Shown: one piece after another, positions 25,816 to 34,573 of the stretch
How the letters are laid out: every line of letters begins with the position of its first letter
Position numbering within the stretch: position 1 is the stretch's first letter
Assembly (NCBI RefSeq): GCF_000013745.1
Contig: NC_007925.1
Span: 4,340,001-4,404,000 of the forward strand
Direction: 5' to 3'
From: Rhodopseudomonas_A palustris_F
GTDB taxonomy: Bacteria > Pseudomonadota > Alphaproteobacteria > Rhizobiales > Xanthobacteraceae
Length of the DNA: 64,000 nt
The notes under the pieces: model-generated
Databases searched by the model: none
The model's input: the letters and a program-made list of their open reading frames with translations, nothing else
Told to the model about the DNA's origin: nothing
Made by a program: the position numbers and the translations under genes

Positions 25816-28634
25816 GTTACATGGCCAAGCAGGCATCCACGAAGAAAGGCACCTTCTCGAAGGCCACCGCAGCACGGCAGCGATCAAGATCGGAAGACCA
25901 TAATTCCGTTACGAAAATTCTCGAAAGACTCGATAAAGAGCCAGGTCGCAAACATCGCTTCCTCCTCGTCGACAATGAGGAGAGCGTTATCCAGGACTGG
26001 AAATCGACCCTTTTCGCGAATCCGAAACTTGGAACCCATGCCGAATTCCACTTGTTCTTGTTTCTGGAGCCAAATCAGAAGTACTCTAAAAGCGGTGTTA
26101 CCGCCGGTACTTTGGACGATCTGCTTCAACTAATTCGCCGTCGTATCCTGCACGACAACGCTTTTGACGGTTTCTTCATCGACGGAAACCTCGGTGCCGG
26201 CGCAAAGGGCCTTGACGGCCTCGGTCTAATCAGGCACCTGCGTGATACCATTGAGGAGATCAGATACTGCCCTTTTGCGCTGGTGACTGTCTCGCTGGAA
26301 AATACGGAGTTCAGACAACAGGCCGCGGACTCCGATATCATTCGATACATGCCGAAGTTCGATTCAAACGACGCTTCGCTGCTGCCTAGAATGATCCTTG
26401 AATTTTCCGAGATGCATGCGCAATCCCGCCAAGCTGCGTGGGGGAACCTCAATCAGACGATTGCGCTCCTTATTGAAACGGGTGGCGGGGCGGCAGCCGT
26501 TGGTCAAGCCGCGGCCGAGTTCCTCATAAAACACATGGGTGTAAAGGCTCTCTACTTTAGAGACGGGGCGCACGGAGTTTTGAGTGCATTCACGATGGTG
26601 GATCACTTTGATGCGGGGAAAGAACTAAAGCTGGTCGACGCCCCTCATTTCTTTCGCAATTTTGTCAGTCCGGGTTCGATCAACAATACGGACCCTTGGT
26701 TGTGTCTTGAACATATCAGCAAGAGTGGCTCCGAGTCCCCGCGCATCATCGGAATGCAACGCTGGAGGGCTCTCTTGGCCAGGGTCGGAGACCCAGTAGA
26801 TCGCGAAGGTGGAGTGTACGCAATTTATTCCCCGCCCGAGCACGCCCGATTTCGCTCCAACGAGGGGCCTTCGCTTCACCACCTGGCTGTGCAACTAAGC
26901 AACGCTCGCGCGAGTGAGCGCGAGGGAGACAAGCTGCGAGCTCGCCAGCGCCGCATCACGGAATTGCTCAACGTCTTTACTCATCCGAATTCGAGCGAAG
27001 AGGTGGGACATCCGCTAGCCAGCTTTTTACATGCTGAGTTTGGCAAGGCGTTTGGTGCGCGTGCAAAAGCAACCGTAAGGTTGTTTGAGCGTGGCTCAGG
27101 CAACCTTGTTCGTGTAGGCGGACCTGTTGGCGATCTCAGACCTACAAAACCTCTCGACAAAATCAATATCAACGACACCAAGTCAACCTACGCGCGAGTC
27201 GTCAGAACGATGCAGCCCGTCCTCTATTCCGATGTGGGGGAACATACCCACGAATTCGTCTTCACTAATACCGATGTGAGGTCATCCCTCACCCTGCCGT
27301 TAAGCTTCCAAGAGGCCTGCTATGGAGCCGCCAATCTCGAGAGTGACCAGATAAATGCGTTTAGCCCTGACGATCAACAGCTTGCTGGAAAAATTGTAGA
27401 GACGGCAGCCGCTGCCATCGCGCGGCAGCGGTCGCTCTGGTTTCTTGGCGAAGCGGCCGAACTGCTGGAAACCATCGCCGAATCGCCAACGGGCGCCGAC
27501 GCAACGACGCTTTTGAGCTCGGCAGCAGGCTCGCTCTACCGACTTTGTGGCTTTTCCGATTTGATCATCGCAATGCCACCGGTGCAAGACGGTCAGCCAT
27601 GGAGGGTGGCAGAAGTTTTTCGCGCAATTCCGGGCGAAGAAGATGTTTCCCGAGCCGACGATCAACTCTTGCACGACTGGCGGGAGTGGGTTCGCGCACG
27701 TTGGCCCCGGTCCCATCTTTGCAGGGTTTTGCAAGGGCCCGATGAGTTCGTTTTCACCAACGTGCTCGATGAATTCGACGATGACAGATCGTTGAGGCCC
27801 GATCGCCCTACCCTATCACAGGCAACGTTGAAGGTAAGTACTCCTGGTGCACTGCAGCCGGAAGCAATGTTGGCACTGCTATTTGAGCATCATCACCCGT
27901 TCAGCTCACGTCAAAAACAGCGACTGAAGGCGTTCGGGCAATTCATGGGACGGCTATTTCTGGCCCAGGGCCGCGCCCGCTCTCTCAAGAGCCAAGTGAG
28001 CATACAGAGCCAGGAGGCTTGGCTTGGCCGGATAAGCTCGACCTATCAGCATAACTTCAAGCTTGGCTTGTGGTCGATGAGCGGATGGATTGAATCGGCC
28101 AGCAAAGGCAGCGTGAGTCCGGCAGATGCCATAAAGAAGATCAGCGAAATGATTCTCCAATTGGCTCCGCTCGTCGAGCGAATGTCAAATCTTGTCAAGC
28201 CGGTCGAAGTCGGGGATCTCGATACAGGAGCAATGTGGGAAGAGCTAAGACAGCAGTACAATGAGTCGGCAAGTTTGAATGAGGTTGTGCTTCAACCCGC
28301 ACCAGCGGATTTGCCAAATCTTCGCGCCGATCCAATTTTCCTGCGCAGCATTATCTTTACGTTGCTGGAAAACGCTATTCGATACGCCGGCCCAAATACC
28401 GTGGTATCTGTGGCCCGATCCGACAACGGACTCGTTGTAGCTGACAACGGGCGCGGGCTGCGCGCAGAAATCAAAGCAAAATTGTTCGAACCCGGAAATA
28501 CCACTGGTAGCATTTCGACCGGCCAAGGGCTCTACGTTGCTCGCCTGATGGCCCGCGAGATGGACGGTGATCTGGTTCATCTTGCCAGCGAAACAGGAAC
28601 CGCATTCGAGATTTGCCTTGTGAGGTGTTGGTGA
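25812..28634 (+). CDS. Receiver-GAF-histidine kinase hybrid
   Basis: A 940-residue protein. Residues 45-200 form a receiver: acidic site LVDNEE (D54), phospho-acceptor D124 (FFIDGNLG), LVTVS and K182 (YMPKFD), all canonical. GAF-like domains occupy about 380-540 and 545-690 (ARAKATVRLFERGSG ... SSLTLPLSFQEACYGAANLES; LCGFSDLIIAMP). The C-terminal kinase has a dimerisation helix with H near 749 (STYQHNFKLGLWSMSGWIE), N box LLENAIRYAG, G1 VADNGRGL, and G2 TGSISTGQGLYVARLMA. It could pass phosphate from the first kinase to the third protein. The start is GTG 25812 or ATG 25821. Its end overlaps the next gene by one base. Confidence 0.72.
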   Translation: MSYMAKQASTKKGTFSKATAARQRSRSEDHNSVTKILERLDKEPGRKHRFLLVDNEESVIQDWKSTLFANPKLGTHAEFHLFLFLEPNQKYSKSGVTAGTLDDLLQLIRRRILHDNAFDGFFIDGNLGAGAKGLDGLGLIRHLRDTIEEIRYCPFALVTVSLENTEFRQQAADSDIIRYMPKFDSNDASLLPRMILEFSEMHAQSRQAAWGNLNQTIALLIETGGGAAAVGQAAAEFLIKHMGVKALYFRDGAHGVLSAFTMVDHFDAGKELKLVDAPHFFRNFVSPGSINNTDPWLCLEHISKSGSESPRIIGMQRWRALLARVGDPVDREGGVYAIYSPPEHARFRSNEGPSLHHLAVQLSNARASEREGDKLRARQRRITELLNVFTHPNSSEEVGHPLASFLHAEFGKAFGARAKATVRLFERGSGNLVRVGGPVGDLRPTKPLDKININDTKSTYARVVRTMQPVLYSDVGEHTHEFVFTNTDVRSSLTLPLSFQEACYGAANLESDQINAFSPDDQQLAGKIVETAAAAIARQRSLWFLGEAAELLETIAESPTGADATTLLSSAAGSLYRLCGFSDLIIAMPPVQDGQPWRVAEVFRAIPGEEDVSRADDQLLHDWREWVRARWPRSHLCRVLQGPDEFVFTNVLDEFDDDRSLRPDRPTLSQATLKVSTPGALQPEAMLALLFEHHHPFSSRQKQRLKAFGQFMGRLFLAQGRARSLKSQVSIQSQEAWLGRISSTYQHNFKLGLWSMSGWIESASKGSVSPADAIKKISEMILQLAPLVERMSNLVKPVEVGDLDTGAMWEELRQQYNESASLNEVVLQPAPADLPNLRADPIFLRSIIFTLLENAIRYAGPNTVVSVARSDNGLVVADNGRGLRAEIKAKLFEPGNTTGSISTGQGLYVARLMAREMDGDLVHLASETGTAFEICLVRCW

Positions 28635-29770
28635 TGATTTTTTCCCCAAAGATCCTGATACTAGAGGACGTCGATCAGGCCCAGGAATTGCTGCGTTTGG
28701 CTTTTTTGTCCGAAAACATCGCCGAGGACAATCTGTTCGTAGCGGGCACGGTCAAGAAAGCGCAGTCGCTCATGCGAGATCATCATTTTCATGGAATCTC
28801 CATCGACCAACGGCTCCCGATGGACGAACAGGGAGCCGTCATCGACGACCACGGTCTTGCATTCACCGAACTCAACAAATGGCCTCTGACAAAAAAGGTC
28901 ATCTACACATCTTTTGGAAAGATCAATTTTGCAAATCGCGCTGGCTTTGCCGGAGCCGAGTATCGCGAGCGAGCACATGTGTCTGACGGAGGTAATAAGC
29001 TTAGCGTTTATGACTATGCTGTAGAATTCGTACGTGATCTTCGGGAGCATTACGTCGAGAAATCGCTGTTCGCGGCAAGCCAGCTTCTTCCTCACACCCT
29101 GGCATTGCCCGCGCTGAAAGCTAGTGACGCCAAGAAGGCCAATAATTGGGCTGATTTCTTTCGCAACTTCTCCGAACTGCGAGAACGGCTGATGAAGTTA
29201 ACGTTGGGTGTAACGCTCGCCGCTGTCGGAAAACGGCCCCCGTGGAAGAATGGATTGAGAGCGCAGGAAATTGAGGACGCACTTCGCCAACTTTGGCGGC
29301 CCGTCCCCTTCGCGCTTCGACGCTTCGTATCCAGCCCCGGGTGGGAACCCGGGGAAGCTCTTTTCGAAAGCTTGATTTCACTTAGGAAACTGCGCAATGC
29401 GGTCGAACATCATGACCGTGGCGATTATGTCGCCATAGACTACCAGGACCAGCACGCGAACATAGTCGCTATTGTCGACCTGCTTGCCTTCTACTGCGAA
29501 CTGCCACTGATGCATGGACTTCGCTTTCATCCAAGTCGGCGCGGGCTGTTGAGTTTTCAGCGGCTCGGGCCAAACAAAGCGTTGCAGGACGGCATTTGGG
29601 AGGCCGATTTTGATCCTCCCCGGCCCGACGACAGCGCACTCTACATTCCCTGGCGCAACCAAAACGGACCTGAACTGTTGCAGCTCAGCCCGTGGCTGAC
29701 GGCTCGGCGGAGCTCAAGCTTTGAGCTCGAATTCCATCTGCTCATTGGCACCAAGCCAGAACCGCTATAA
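28634..29770 (+). CDS. Response regulator with a C-terminal HEPN-like output domain
   Basis: A 378-residue protein starting at ATG 28634, which shares one base with the upstream stop. Residues 5-120 form a receiver with acidic site ILEDVD, phospho-acceptor D58 (ISIDQRLP) and IYTSF; the usual final lysine is not evident. The C-terminal half is helical and carries SLRKLRNAVEHHDRG with R254-N-x3-H259, the HEPN ribonuclease motif. No DNA-binding domain is present. I read it as a phosphorylation-controlled RNase or abortive-infection effector; this is inference from one motif and the operon context. The next gene overlaps by one base. Confidence 0.65.
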   Translation: MIFSPKILILEDVDQAQELLRLAFLSENIAEDNLFVAGTVKKAQSLMRDHHFHGISIDQRLPMDEQGAVIDDHGLAFTELNKWPLTKKVIYTSFGKINFANRAGFAGAEYRERAHVSDGGNKLSVYDYAVEFVRDLREHYVEKSLFAASQLLPHTLALPALKASDAKKANNWADFFRNFSELRERLMKLTLGVTLAAVGKRPPWKNGLRAQEIEDALRQLWRPVPFALRRFVSSPGWEPGEALFESLISLRKLRNAVEHHDRGDYVAIDYQDQHANIVAIVDLLAFYCELPLMHGLRFHPSRRGLLSFQRLGPNKALQDGIWEADFDPPRPDDSALYIPWRNQNGPELLQLSPWLTARRSSSFELEFHLLIGTKPEPL

Positions 29771-32451
29771 TGGCCCGGCAGACCACAACGAACGCTACTT
29801 CCAACTGGTCATCCCCGACTTGGGATCTTGTCGAGGGCGATGCATTGGAAATTCGCTTTATTGAGGAGCGCTCTTCGGGGACGACCGATGCACTAACGCT
29901 GTTCGGGCAACAAGCGGCGCTCAATACGATCAAATCTGCTTTGCTAGGAACGCTCGAAGGTGGCGGAAGACGGCGCCAAGCAAGCATACTTGCCCTGCTC
30001 GGCCGCTTCGGGCAGGGAAAGACAAGAATCTTGTCTCAACTGTTTGACTGGCTTGACGGAAAATCCACGATTTCGGGAGGATTGCGCTACCCAAGAAGGG
30101 TTCGGATTTTCAAGATTTCGGAGTACCCGCAACAAGACGTCGCGGCCGCGTTTGACGCGTTTATTGCGCGCAAGCATTTGTTGTCGCGAAGCATTATTGG
30201 CCTAGGACTAGCGACTCTTGTTGCGACGTGCGCAACGTTTTTTATCATCTCCGTAGGATTGGTTCTCGAGTATTCTGTTGGTACTACTTTCGTCAGCAAG
30301 CTCGTCGATTTTACAGCAGCCAAAACAGTTTTTAGTGCGGTACTTGCAGCCAGCACCGTCCTTTTCTGTGGTGTGTCGGTCTGGGCTTTTTGGCGCAAGG
30401 AAGTAGAACTTCGCGCTAATTTTCTAGACGTAAGGTCGCTATGTCGCCTGATAGTGGAGACCTTCCAGTCAAGTGATGTTCTGCTGATAGATGATTTTGA
30501 CAGAGCAACGTCTGAACAGCAGATCGCAATGTTGTGGACGCTCCGCCGCCGTCGGGATGAATTGCAAGTTTCCGTGATAGTCGCCTTTGACGAAAGCCCA
30601 TTGCTCCGCGGTGAACAAGGGGCATTGGCACAGGAACTGCTCGAGAAAACGTTCGACGTTGCGGTTCGACTTAATCCGATCACACGTTACGATTCAATCC
30701 AAATGGCAATGGGTTTCACCAGCCATCTTTTCCGACTTAATCCATGCATTCCTGCCGCCAAGCTATTATGTGATCCCATTGTGGTTTCAGATCTTGCGCG
30801 CATCTTTCTACTGATGGGGCGTGCCAGTGCACGATTCGCCAAAGGCTTCCTTAATCGAGCATTGGCGTCGATTCACCAGCTTGGCCTGCAGGTACCCGAC
30901 GACGTCTGCGGTTTGATTCGTCTTCAAGGATTGTATGAAATCGTTCCATGGATAGAGAATGATGCCGAACGTCTCGGTGATATTCTGTCGCGTAATGACG
31001 CCGAAGCATTATTGACCTATGTCGAGAAACGACGAGGCAGTATCCTGCAAGGGAACATACGCGAAAGCGTCAAAGCCTATGTCGAAGGTACAAGAAGGCT
31101 TCAGCCAAGTCTTGGAAACTGGGACCGGGTACTTGCGATCTGGACCGGCGCACAATCGAGCGACGTGAACAAGTCTATCCAAACCCGACGGCTGGGTAGT
31201 TGCTTTTACGATGAATGGTTGGACGAGGCTGGCGAGCTTGCGGAAGGACGACGGAGGAACATGCTTTCGAACTGGCTGAGTTGGGACTTGGCGCTTTTGC
31301 TGGAAAGTCGGCCAATTGAGAGGCGAACCGTTTACGCGTTGTGCCGCACGATGAAATGTCGACCGGTAGATCCCGCGTTCGCCGGGCCGGCTGAATGGCT
31401 TGCAAACGAACCGCCTCAGTCCGTCAGTCCGATCGAGCAGCTACTGTGGCTGTTCTTACTTGACCGTACACGCATTGCAGACGTGGAGCTGCCATCCGAC
31501 GAAATGCGGTCGCTGGCGTTTCCGACTGACGTAGCCGGCGACGATCTACCGGAGTACATTCGGGAAGAAGCACTTAACGCCTGGCGAAGACTTCCCTTAA
31601 TACACCCCCACGCGCCGCTTTCGCTGCCAGAACGGGTAGAACTGGCATGTTCGGCTCTTCCCGATCGCGGTATGGGGCCAGCGATAACTCGCCTGTTCAA
31701 TCAGAACCGGAATGTGGCGCCCGATAGTTTTGATCTTCCTGCAGACCGTCGGGTTTTTGGAATTCGATCCAACGAATTGAAGCACATGGAACGGCGATCA
31801 TTTCTGGAGCGACATTGGCCGACCTTCTCCGACGAAGAGGCAGCACAGCATTTTCGCGCACTGGCCGTTCTCGCACCATGGCGAGCGATTGCCCCTCGCG
31901 CGCATCGGCTTTGGCTCTTTGAGCAAGCTCGCGTCGGCGCTCCAGAGCTTCTTTTCAGATCGCTGCTGAAGCTGCTTCCCCACACCGGAGGTGTTCAAAA
32001 TTGGCCGCTTGGCGTTGTTCGTCCCCTGCTTTGCGGACGGCCAGACGATGAATTTGCAGCTTCGGACTATCGCGGTGTTTCAGCAGCACTCGCCGAGCAG
32101 GCAGCTGTCCTAAATCGAACAGATGTAGTGCGCATGTTATTTTTGCTAGCGAATACCGACGAGCATGAGGCTCTTCAGACGGTTCTTTCGTATCAAGCGC
32201 CTTCGAAACTTGACGATGGTTGGATCGCGGCAGTAGGCGCTATTCGTCTCGAGAGTTCTGCCTTTTCTGCCATGTTTGATCGGTCAAGCTGGCGACCTGT
32301 CGTTGATGATTACTTCAGGCGGACGTTGAATGAAGCGGAGACCGATATACTGACATCAGAAGACGACGTCGTCCGCTCTCAAGCTCTATCGAACCTTGAT
32401 TCATTGAGAACCACGGCAAATGTCTGGCAACTCAACGCGACCGCACCTTAG
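29770..32451 (+). CDS. KAP-type P-loop NTPase with membrane segments
   Basis: An 893-residue NTPase. Walker A is GRFGQGKTRI (about 78-87) and Walker B is VLLIDDFDRA (about 237). Two hydrophobic helices lie between them (about 141-169 LGLATLVATCATFFIISVGLVL and 187-209 VFSAVLAASTVLFCGVSVWAF), the signature of KAP NTPases, which include the F-plasmid exclusion protein PifA. The C-terminal 500 residues are helical repeat-like and have no assigned family. It probably anchors the system at the inner membrane and executes or amplifies the response. It is the last gene of the four-gene operon. Confidence 0.72.
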   Translation: MARQTTTNATSNWSSPTWDLVEGDALEIRFIEERSSGTTDALTLFGQQAALNTIKSALLGTLEGGGRRRQASILALLGRFGQGKTRILSQLFDWLDGKSTISGGLRYPRRVRIFKISEYPQQDVAAAFDAFIARKHLLSRSIIGLGLATLVATCATFFIISVGLVLEYSVGTTFVSKLVDFTAAKTVFSAVLAASTVLFCGVSVWAFWRKEVELRANFLDVRSLCRLIVETFQSSDVLLIDDFDRATSEQQIAMLWTLRRRRDELQVSVIVAFDESPLLRGEQGALAQELLEKTFDVAVRLNPITRYDSIQMAMGFTSHLFRLNPCIPAAKLLCDPIVVSDLARIFLLMGRASARFAKGFLNRALASIHQLGLQVPDDVCGLIRLQGLYEIVPWIENDAERLGDILSRNDAEALLTYVEKRRGSILQGNIRESVKAYVEGTRRLQPSLGNWDRVLAIWTGAQSSDVNKSIQTRRLGSCFYDEWLDEAGELAEGRRRNMLSNWLSWDLALLLESRPIERRTVYALCRTMKCRPVDPAFAGPAEWLANEPPQSVSPIEQLLWLFLLDRTRIADVELPSDEMRSLAFPTDVAGDDLPEYIREEALNAWRRLPLIHPHAPLSLPERVELACSALPDRGMGPAITRLFNQNRNVAPDSFDLPADRRVFGIRSNELKHMERRSFLERHWPTFSDEEAAQHFRALAVLAPWRAIAPRAHRLWLFEQARVGAPELLFRSLLKLLPHTGGVQNWPLGVVRPLLCGRPDDEFAASDYRGVSAALAEQAAVLNRTDVVRMLFLLANTDEHEALQTVLSYQAPSKLDDGWIAAVGAIRLESSAFSAMFDRSSWRPVVDDYFRRTLNEAETDILTSEDDVVRSQALSNLDSLRTTANVWQLNATAP

Positions 32452-32611
32452 CCGCGCGGCGCATTGCTGCCAGGAATTTGTGCGGCGCCACATGGGGATT
32501 GAAAGGACGCATCTACGTTGCCAGCTATTACTGACAGTAAACACCATCAGGCGTTACAAGCTGTTATTCGGCGTGCAGTTTTGGCTCTGACGCACTTTTG
32601 GTGCAGGCGCA
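32452..32611. other. Spacer between the KAP gene and the HEPN remnant
   Basis: 160 bp without a gene. I see a short GC-rich run right after the KAP stop but no T-tract terminator. Confidence 0.4.
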
Positions 32612-33060
32612 TTATGGTGCGCCGACTGACGGCGCAGGATGGTCGGCTGCCACGACGTCCTGCGAGGCATTCCCATCCGTAGCCTGAGCGTTCGGCTGCC
32701 CTTCTGCGCGTAGAACGCTTTTGTCGAGCAGGCCTGCTTGGACAAAATGAATCTTGATCGGAGCGGACAGAAAATTATCGAAGATCCATCGCTTCAATAT
32801 CGGTGCGTCGATGCCTGTCACGTGCAGCAACAGCGCATGGTAAAGGACCGAGAGCGCTTCACTCTTGATGCTGGCATTCTTCAGAAATTCGGAATAGCTG
32901 GCGTCATGTCGCTCACCGCCGAAATGGGAAATATCGTTGCGCAATTTTGCGCACGGATGGCAGAACGCCCGCGGCTTTTTTCGTCGAGGCCCAGCGGCAA
33001 CGCCTCGAAGTCCTCGAAAAGCCGCTGATCAAGAGACGGCTCGTGCGCATGTTTAAGGCG
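32612..33060 (-). pseudogene. Decayed ApeA-like HEPN gene
   Basis: Read on the minus strand, 33060 down to about 32985 gives RLKHAHEPSLDQRLFEDFEALPLGLDEKS. After a one-base change of frame near 32965-32985 it continues as AFCHPCAKLRNDISHFGGERH and then YSEFLKNASIKSEALSVLYHALLLHVTGIDAPIL. That C-terminal block is typical of ApeA-type HEPN proteins, with R-N-x3-H in RNDISH. The rest of the N-terminal domain is missing and the frame is blocked by stops upstream. It is a truncated, frameshifted remnant of an older defence gene. Confidence 0.65.
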
Positions 33061-33070
33061 ATTTTTTCAA

Positions 33071-33208
33071 CTATCGCCAGTCGTTGACATCAGCTAGCAA
33101 CTCGCGGACACGACGGGTGCGAAGACCAATGCCGCGCTCGATGACATCGAACTGGTGTCCATGCGCACCGAACCTGACGCGGGAGGCTACGTGCCCGCAC
33201 ACTAACGG
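33071..33208 (-). pseudogene. Short protein-like remnant, family unknown
   Basis: A 45-codon minus-strand frame reading CGHVASRVRFGAHGHQFD, then IERGIGLRTRRVRELL and DVNDWR before a stop. The composition is protein-like, but a stop closes the frame on the 5' side as well. It may belong to the same decayed locus as the HEPN remnant or to a neighbouring lost gene. I cannot name the family. Confidence 0.35.
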
Positions 33209-33349
33209 TACACCTCAGAAAAATGCTTGCCTTCACCTGAATCACTCGTCAACTGTAACGTGTTCGACCGTCGGAATTCCCGGCCATTTTTGATCCTCGT
33301 CGAGTTTATGCCGCAACGTCACCACGCAGCGGCGGAAAGGATTGTCCCG

Positions 33350-34573
33350 ATGTCGGCGTTCGTCTGGCTGGATTATTCAGAGCGCGATCGGCGAAAAATG
33401 CTCGACGTGGTCGATCTTTTCAAAGAGCACGATACGCGTGACGAACTTGGTCTCGGTGCTATACGGGACTCATTCGCAGATCAGTTCTTTCCCGGCACAA
33501 GCACGATCATGACGCGTGCAAGATACTTTCTCCTGGTCGCCTGGACCTATCAACGGCTGGAGAGGCAGCGCGTCACCTCGGCGCGAATACCGGAGCGTGG
33601 CCGGCGGGCCGAAACGGACTTGATCGAAGCTATTGAACAATCGGACGACAAGGAAGGTAATATCGGTAAATACGCAAAGACGACGCTGAAGCGCCTGCCC
33701 AGCAGCGTCTATTGGCACGGGTTGAACGTATGGGGGATTCGGACGTTTGCCGGCGCGCAGTCCCAATATCACCGCAGCCTTGATCGGAGCTATGCGCAGC
33801 TCCATCGCCATGGCGGCCGGGTTACGGAGCGCGATGCCGAGCACGATGATCTCATAGCACCGAACTGGCACGCCGGCCTCGTTCTGCCGCCCGAGGCGTT
33901 TCCGGACGAATGCTCGCTACGTCTGACGCGCGCCGAAGCTCAGTATCTAAGCGAGCGCATCCGCCTCAGTCCGCAATGTGCTGGTACGCTTCTCGCCGAG
34001 CTTGTCGCACGTCACCACCATCACGAGGATGTCGCTTTCGTGTGGCAGCTTCCGTATCTTGCCGAAATGCCGTTGAAATTGCGCGAGATGTTGGAGCATG
34101 CGCGCAATTTTTCGGAAATCACCCACGGCGCACCGTTGCTCTACAATCTGATCCTTGCCGAGCAGGAGCGCTGGGACGAGGGCGTTGAGGAATATAGGGA
34201 ACGCTTCGCGGCGTGGGCACAACTCGTCACGGGCCGCTCTTCAATCCTGAAGGCATGGAAGCGCAACCGTTTTTGGGAGCTCGCCCGTGCCGGCAATCCC
34301 CGCATCAGCGCTCCGACTTATGATTTCAGCAATGCGTGGTGGGATCGCGTCTTGGGCACCGACCCCGCCACCTTGTGCGACAGCCAAGCCGTTCGCGCCC
34401 TCATCCGTGACCGCGAACGTAAACTCAAAACGGACCTCGCCCGGATCGGCAATCCCCGTGCACGGGAGCTTTGGAACGGCGACTCAGGCTCCGCCCAATT
34501 AGAATATCGGTGGCTCATCAGCCAGCGGCTGCTTGGAGACATTTTCAAAGGCCTAGAGGCGTCCGATGCTTAG
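33350..34573 (+). CDS. DUF6361 family protein
   Basis: A 407-residue protein starting at ATG 33350 after GGAAAGGA. The N terminus SAFVWLDYSERDRRKMLDVVDLF and LGLGAIRDSFADQFFPGTSTIMTRARYFLLVAWTYQRLE is the conserved core of DUF6361. The function is unknown; these proteins occur beside PLD and helicase genes in defence-type clusters. The frame stays open 41 codons upstream but without coding character. It overlaps the next gene by eight bases. No catalytic motif is recognisable. Confidence 0.8.
   Translation: MSAFVWLDYSERDRRKMLDVVDLFKEHDTRDELGLGAIRDSFADQFFPGTSTIMTRARYFLLVAWTYQRLERQRVTSARIPERGRRAETDLIEAIEQSDDKEGNIGKYAKTTLKRLPSSVYWHGLNVWGIRTFAGAQSQYHRSLDRSYAQLHRHGGRVTERDAEHDDLIAPNWHAGLVLPPEAFPDECSLRLTRAEAQYLSERIRLSPQCAGTLLAELVARHHHHEDVAFVWQLPYLAEMPLKLREMLEHARNFSEITHGAPLLYNLILAEQERWDEGVEEYRERFAAWAQLVTGRSSILKAWKRNRFWELARAGNPRISAPTYDFSNAWWDRVLGTDPATLCDSQAVRALIRDRERKLKTDLARIGNPRARELWNGDSGSAQLEYRWLISQRLLGDIFKGLEASDA

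Noticed and set aside
24292..29770. Detocs system
   Set aside because: There is no purine nucleoside phosphorylase-type effector and the gene content differs; only the phosphorelay idea is shared.
24292..32451. Ordinary sensory two-component operon
   Set aside because: No DNA-binding output domain is present, the second kinase is a hybrid, and the operon ends with a KAP NTPase inside a defence region.
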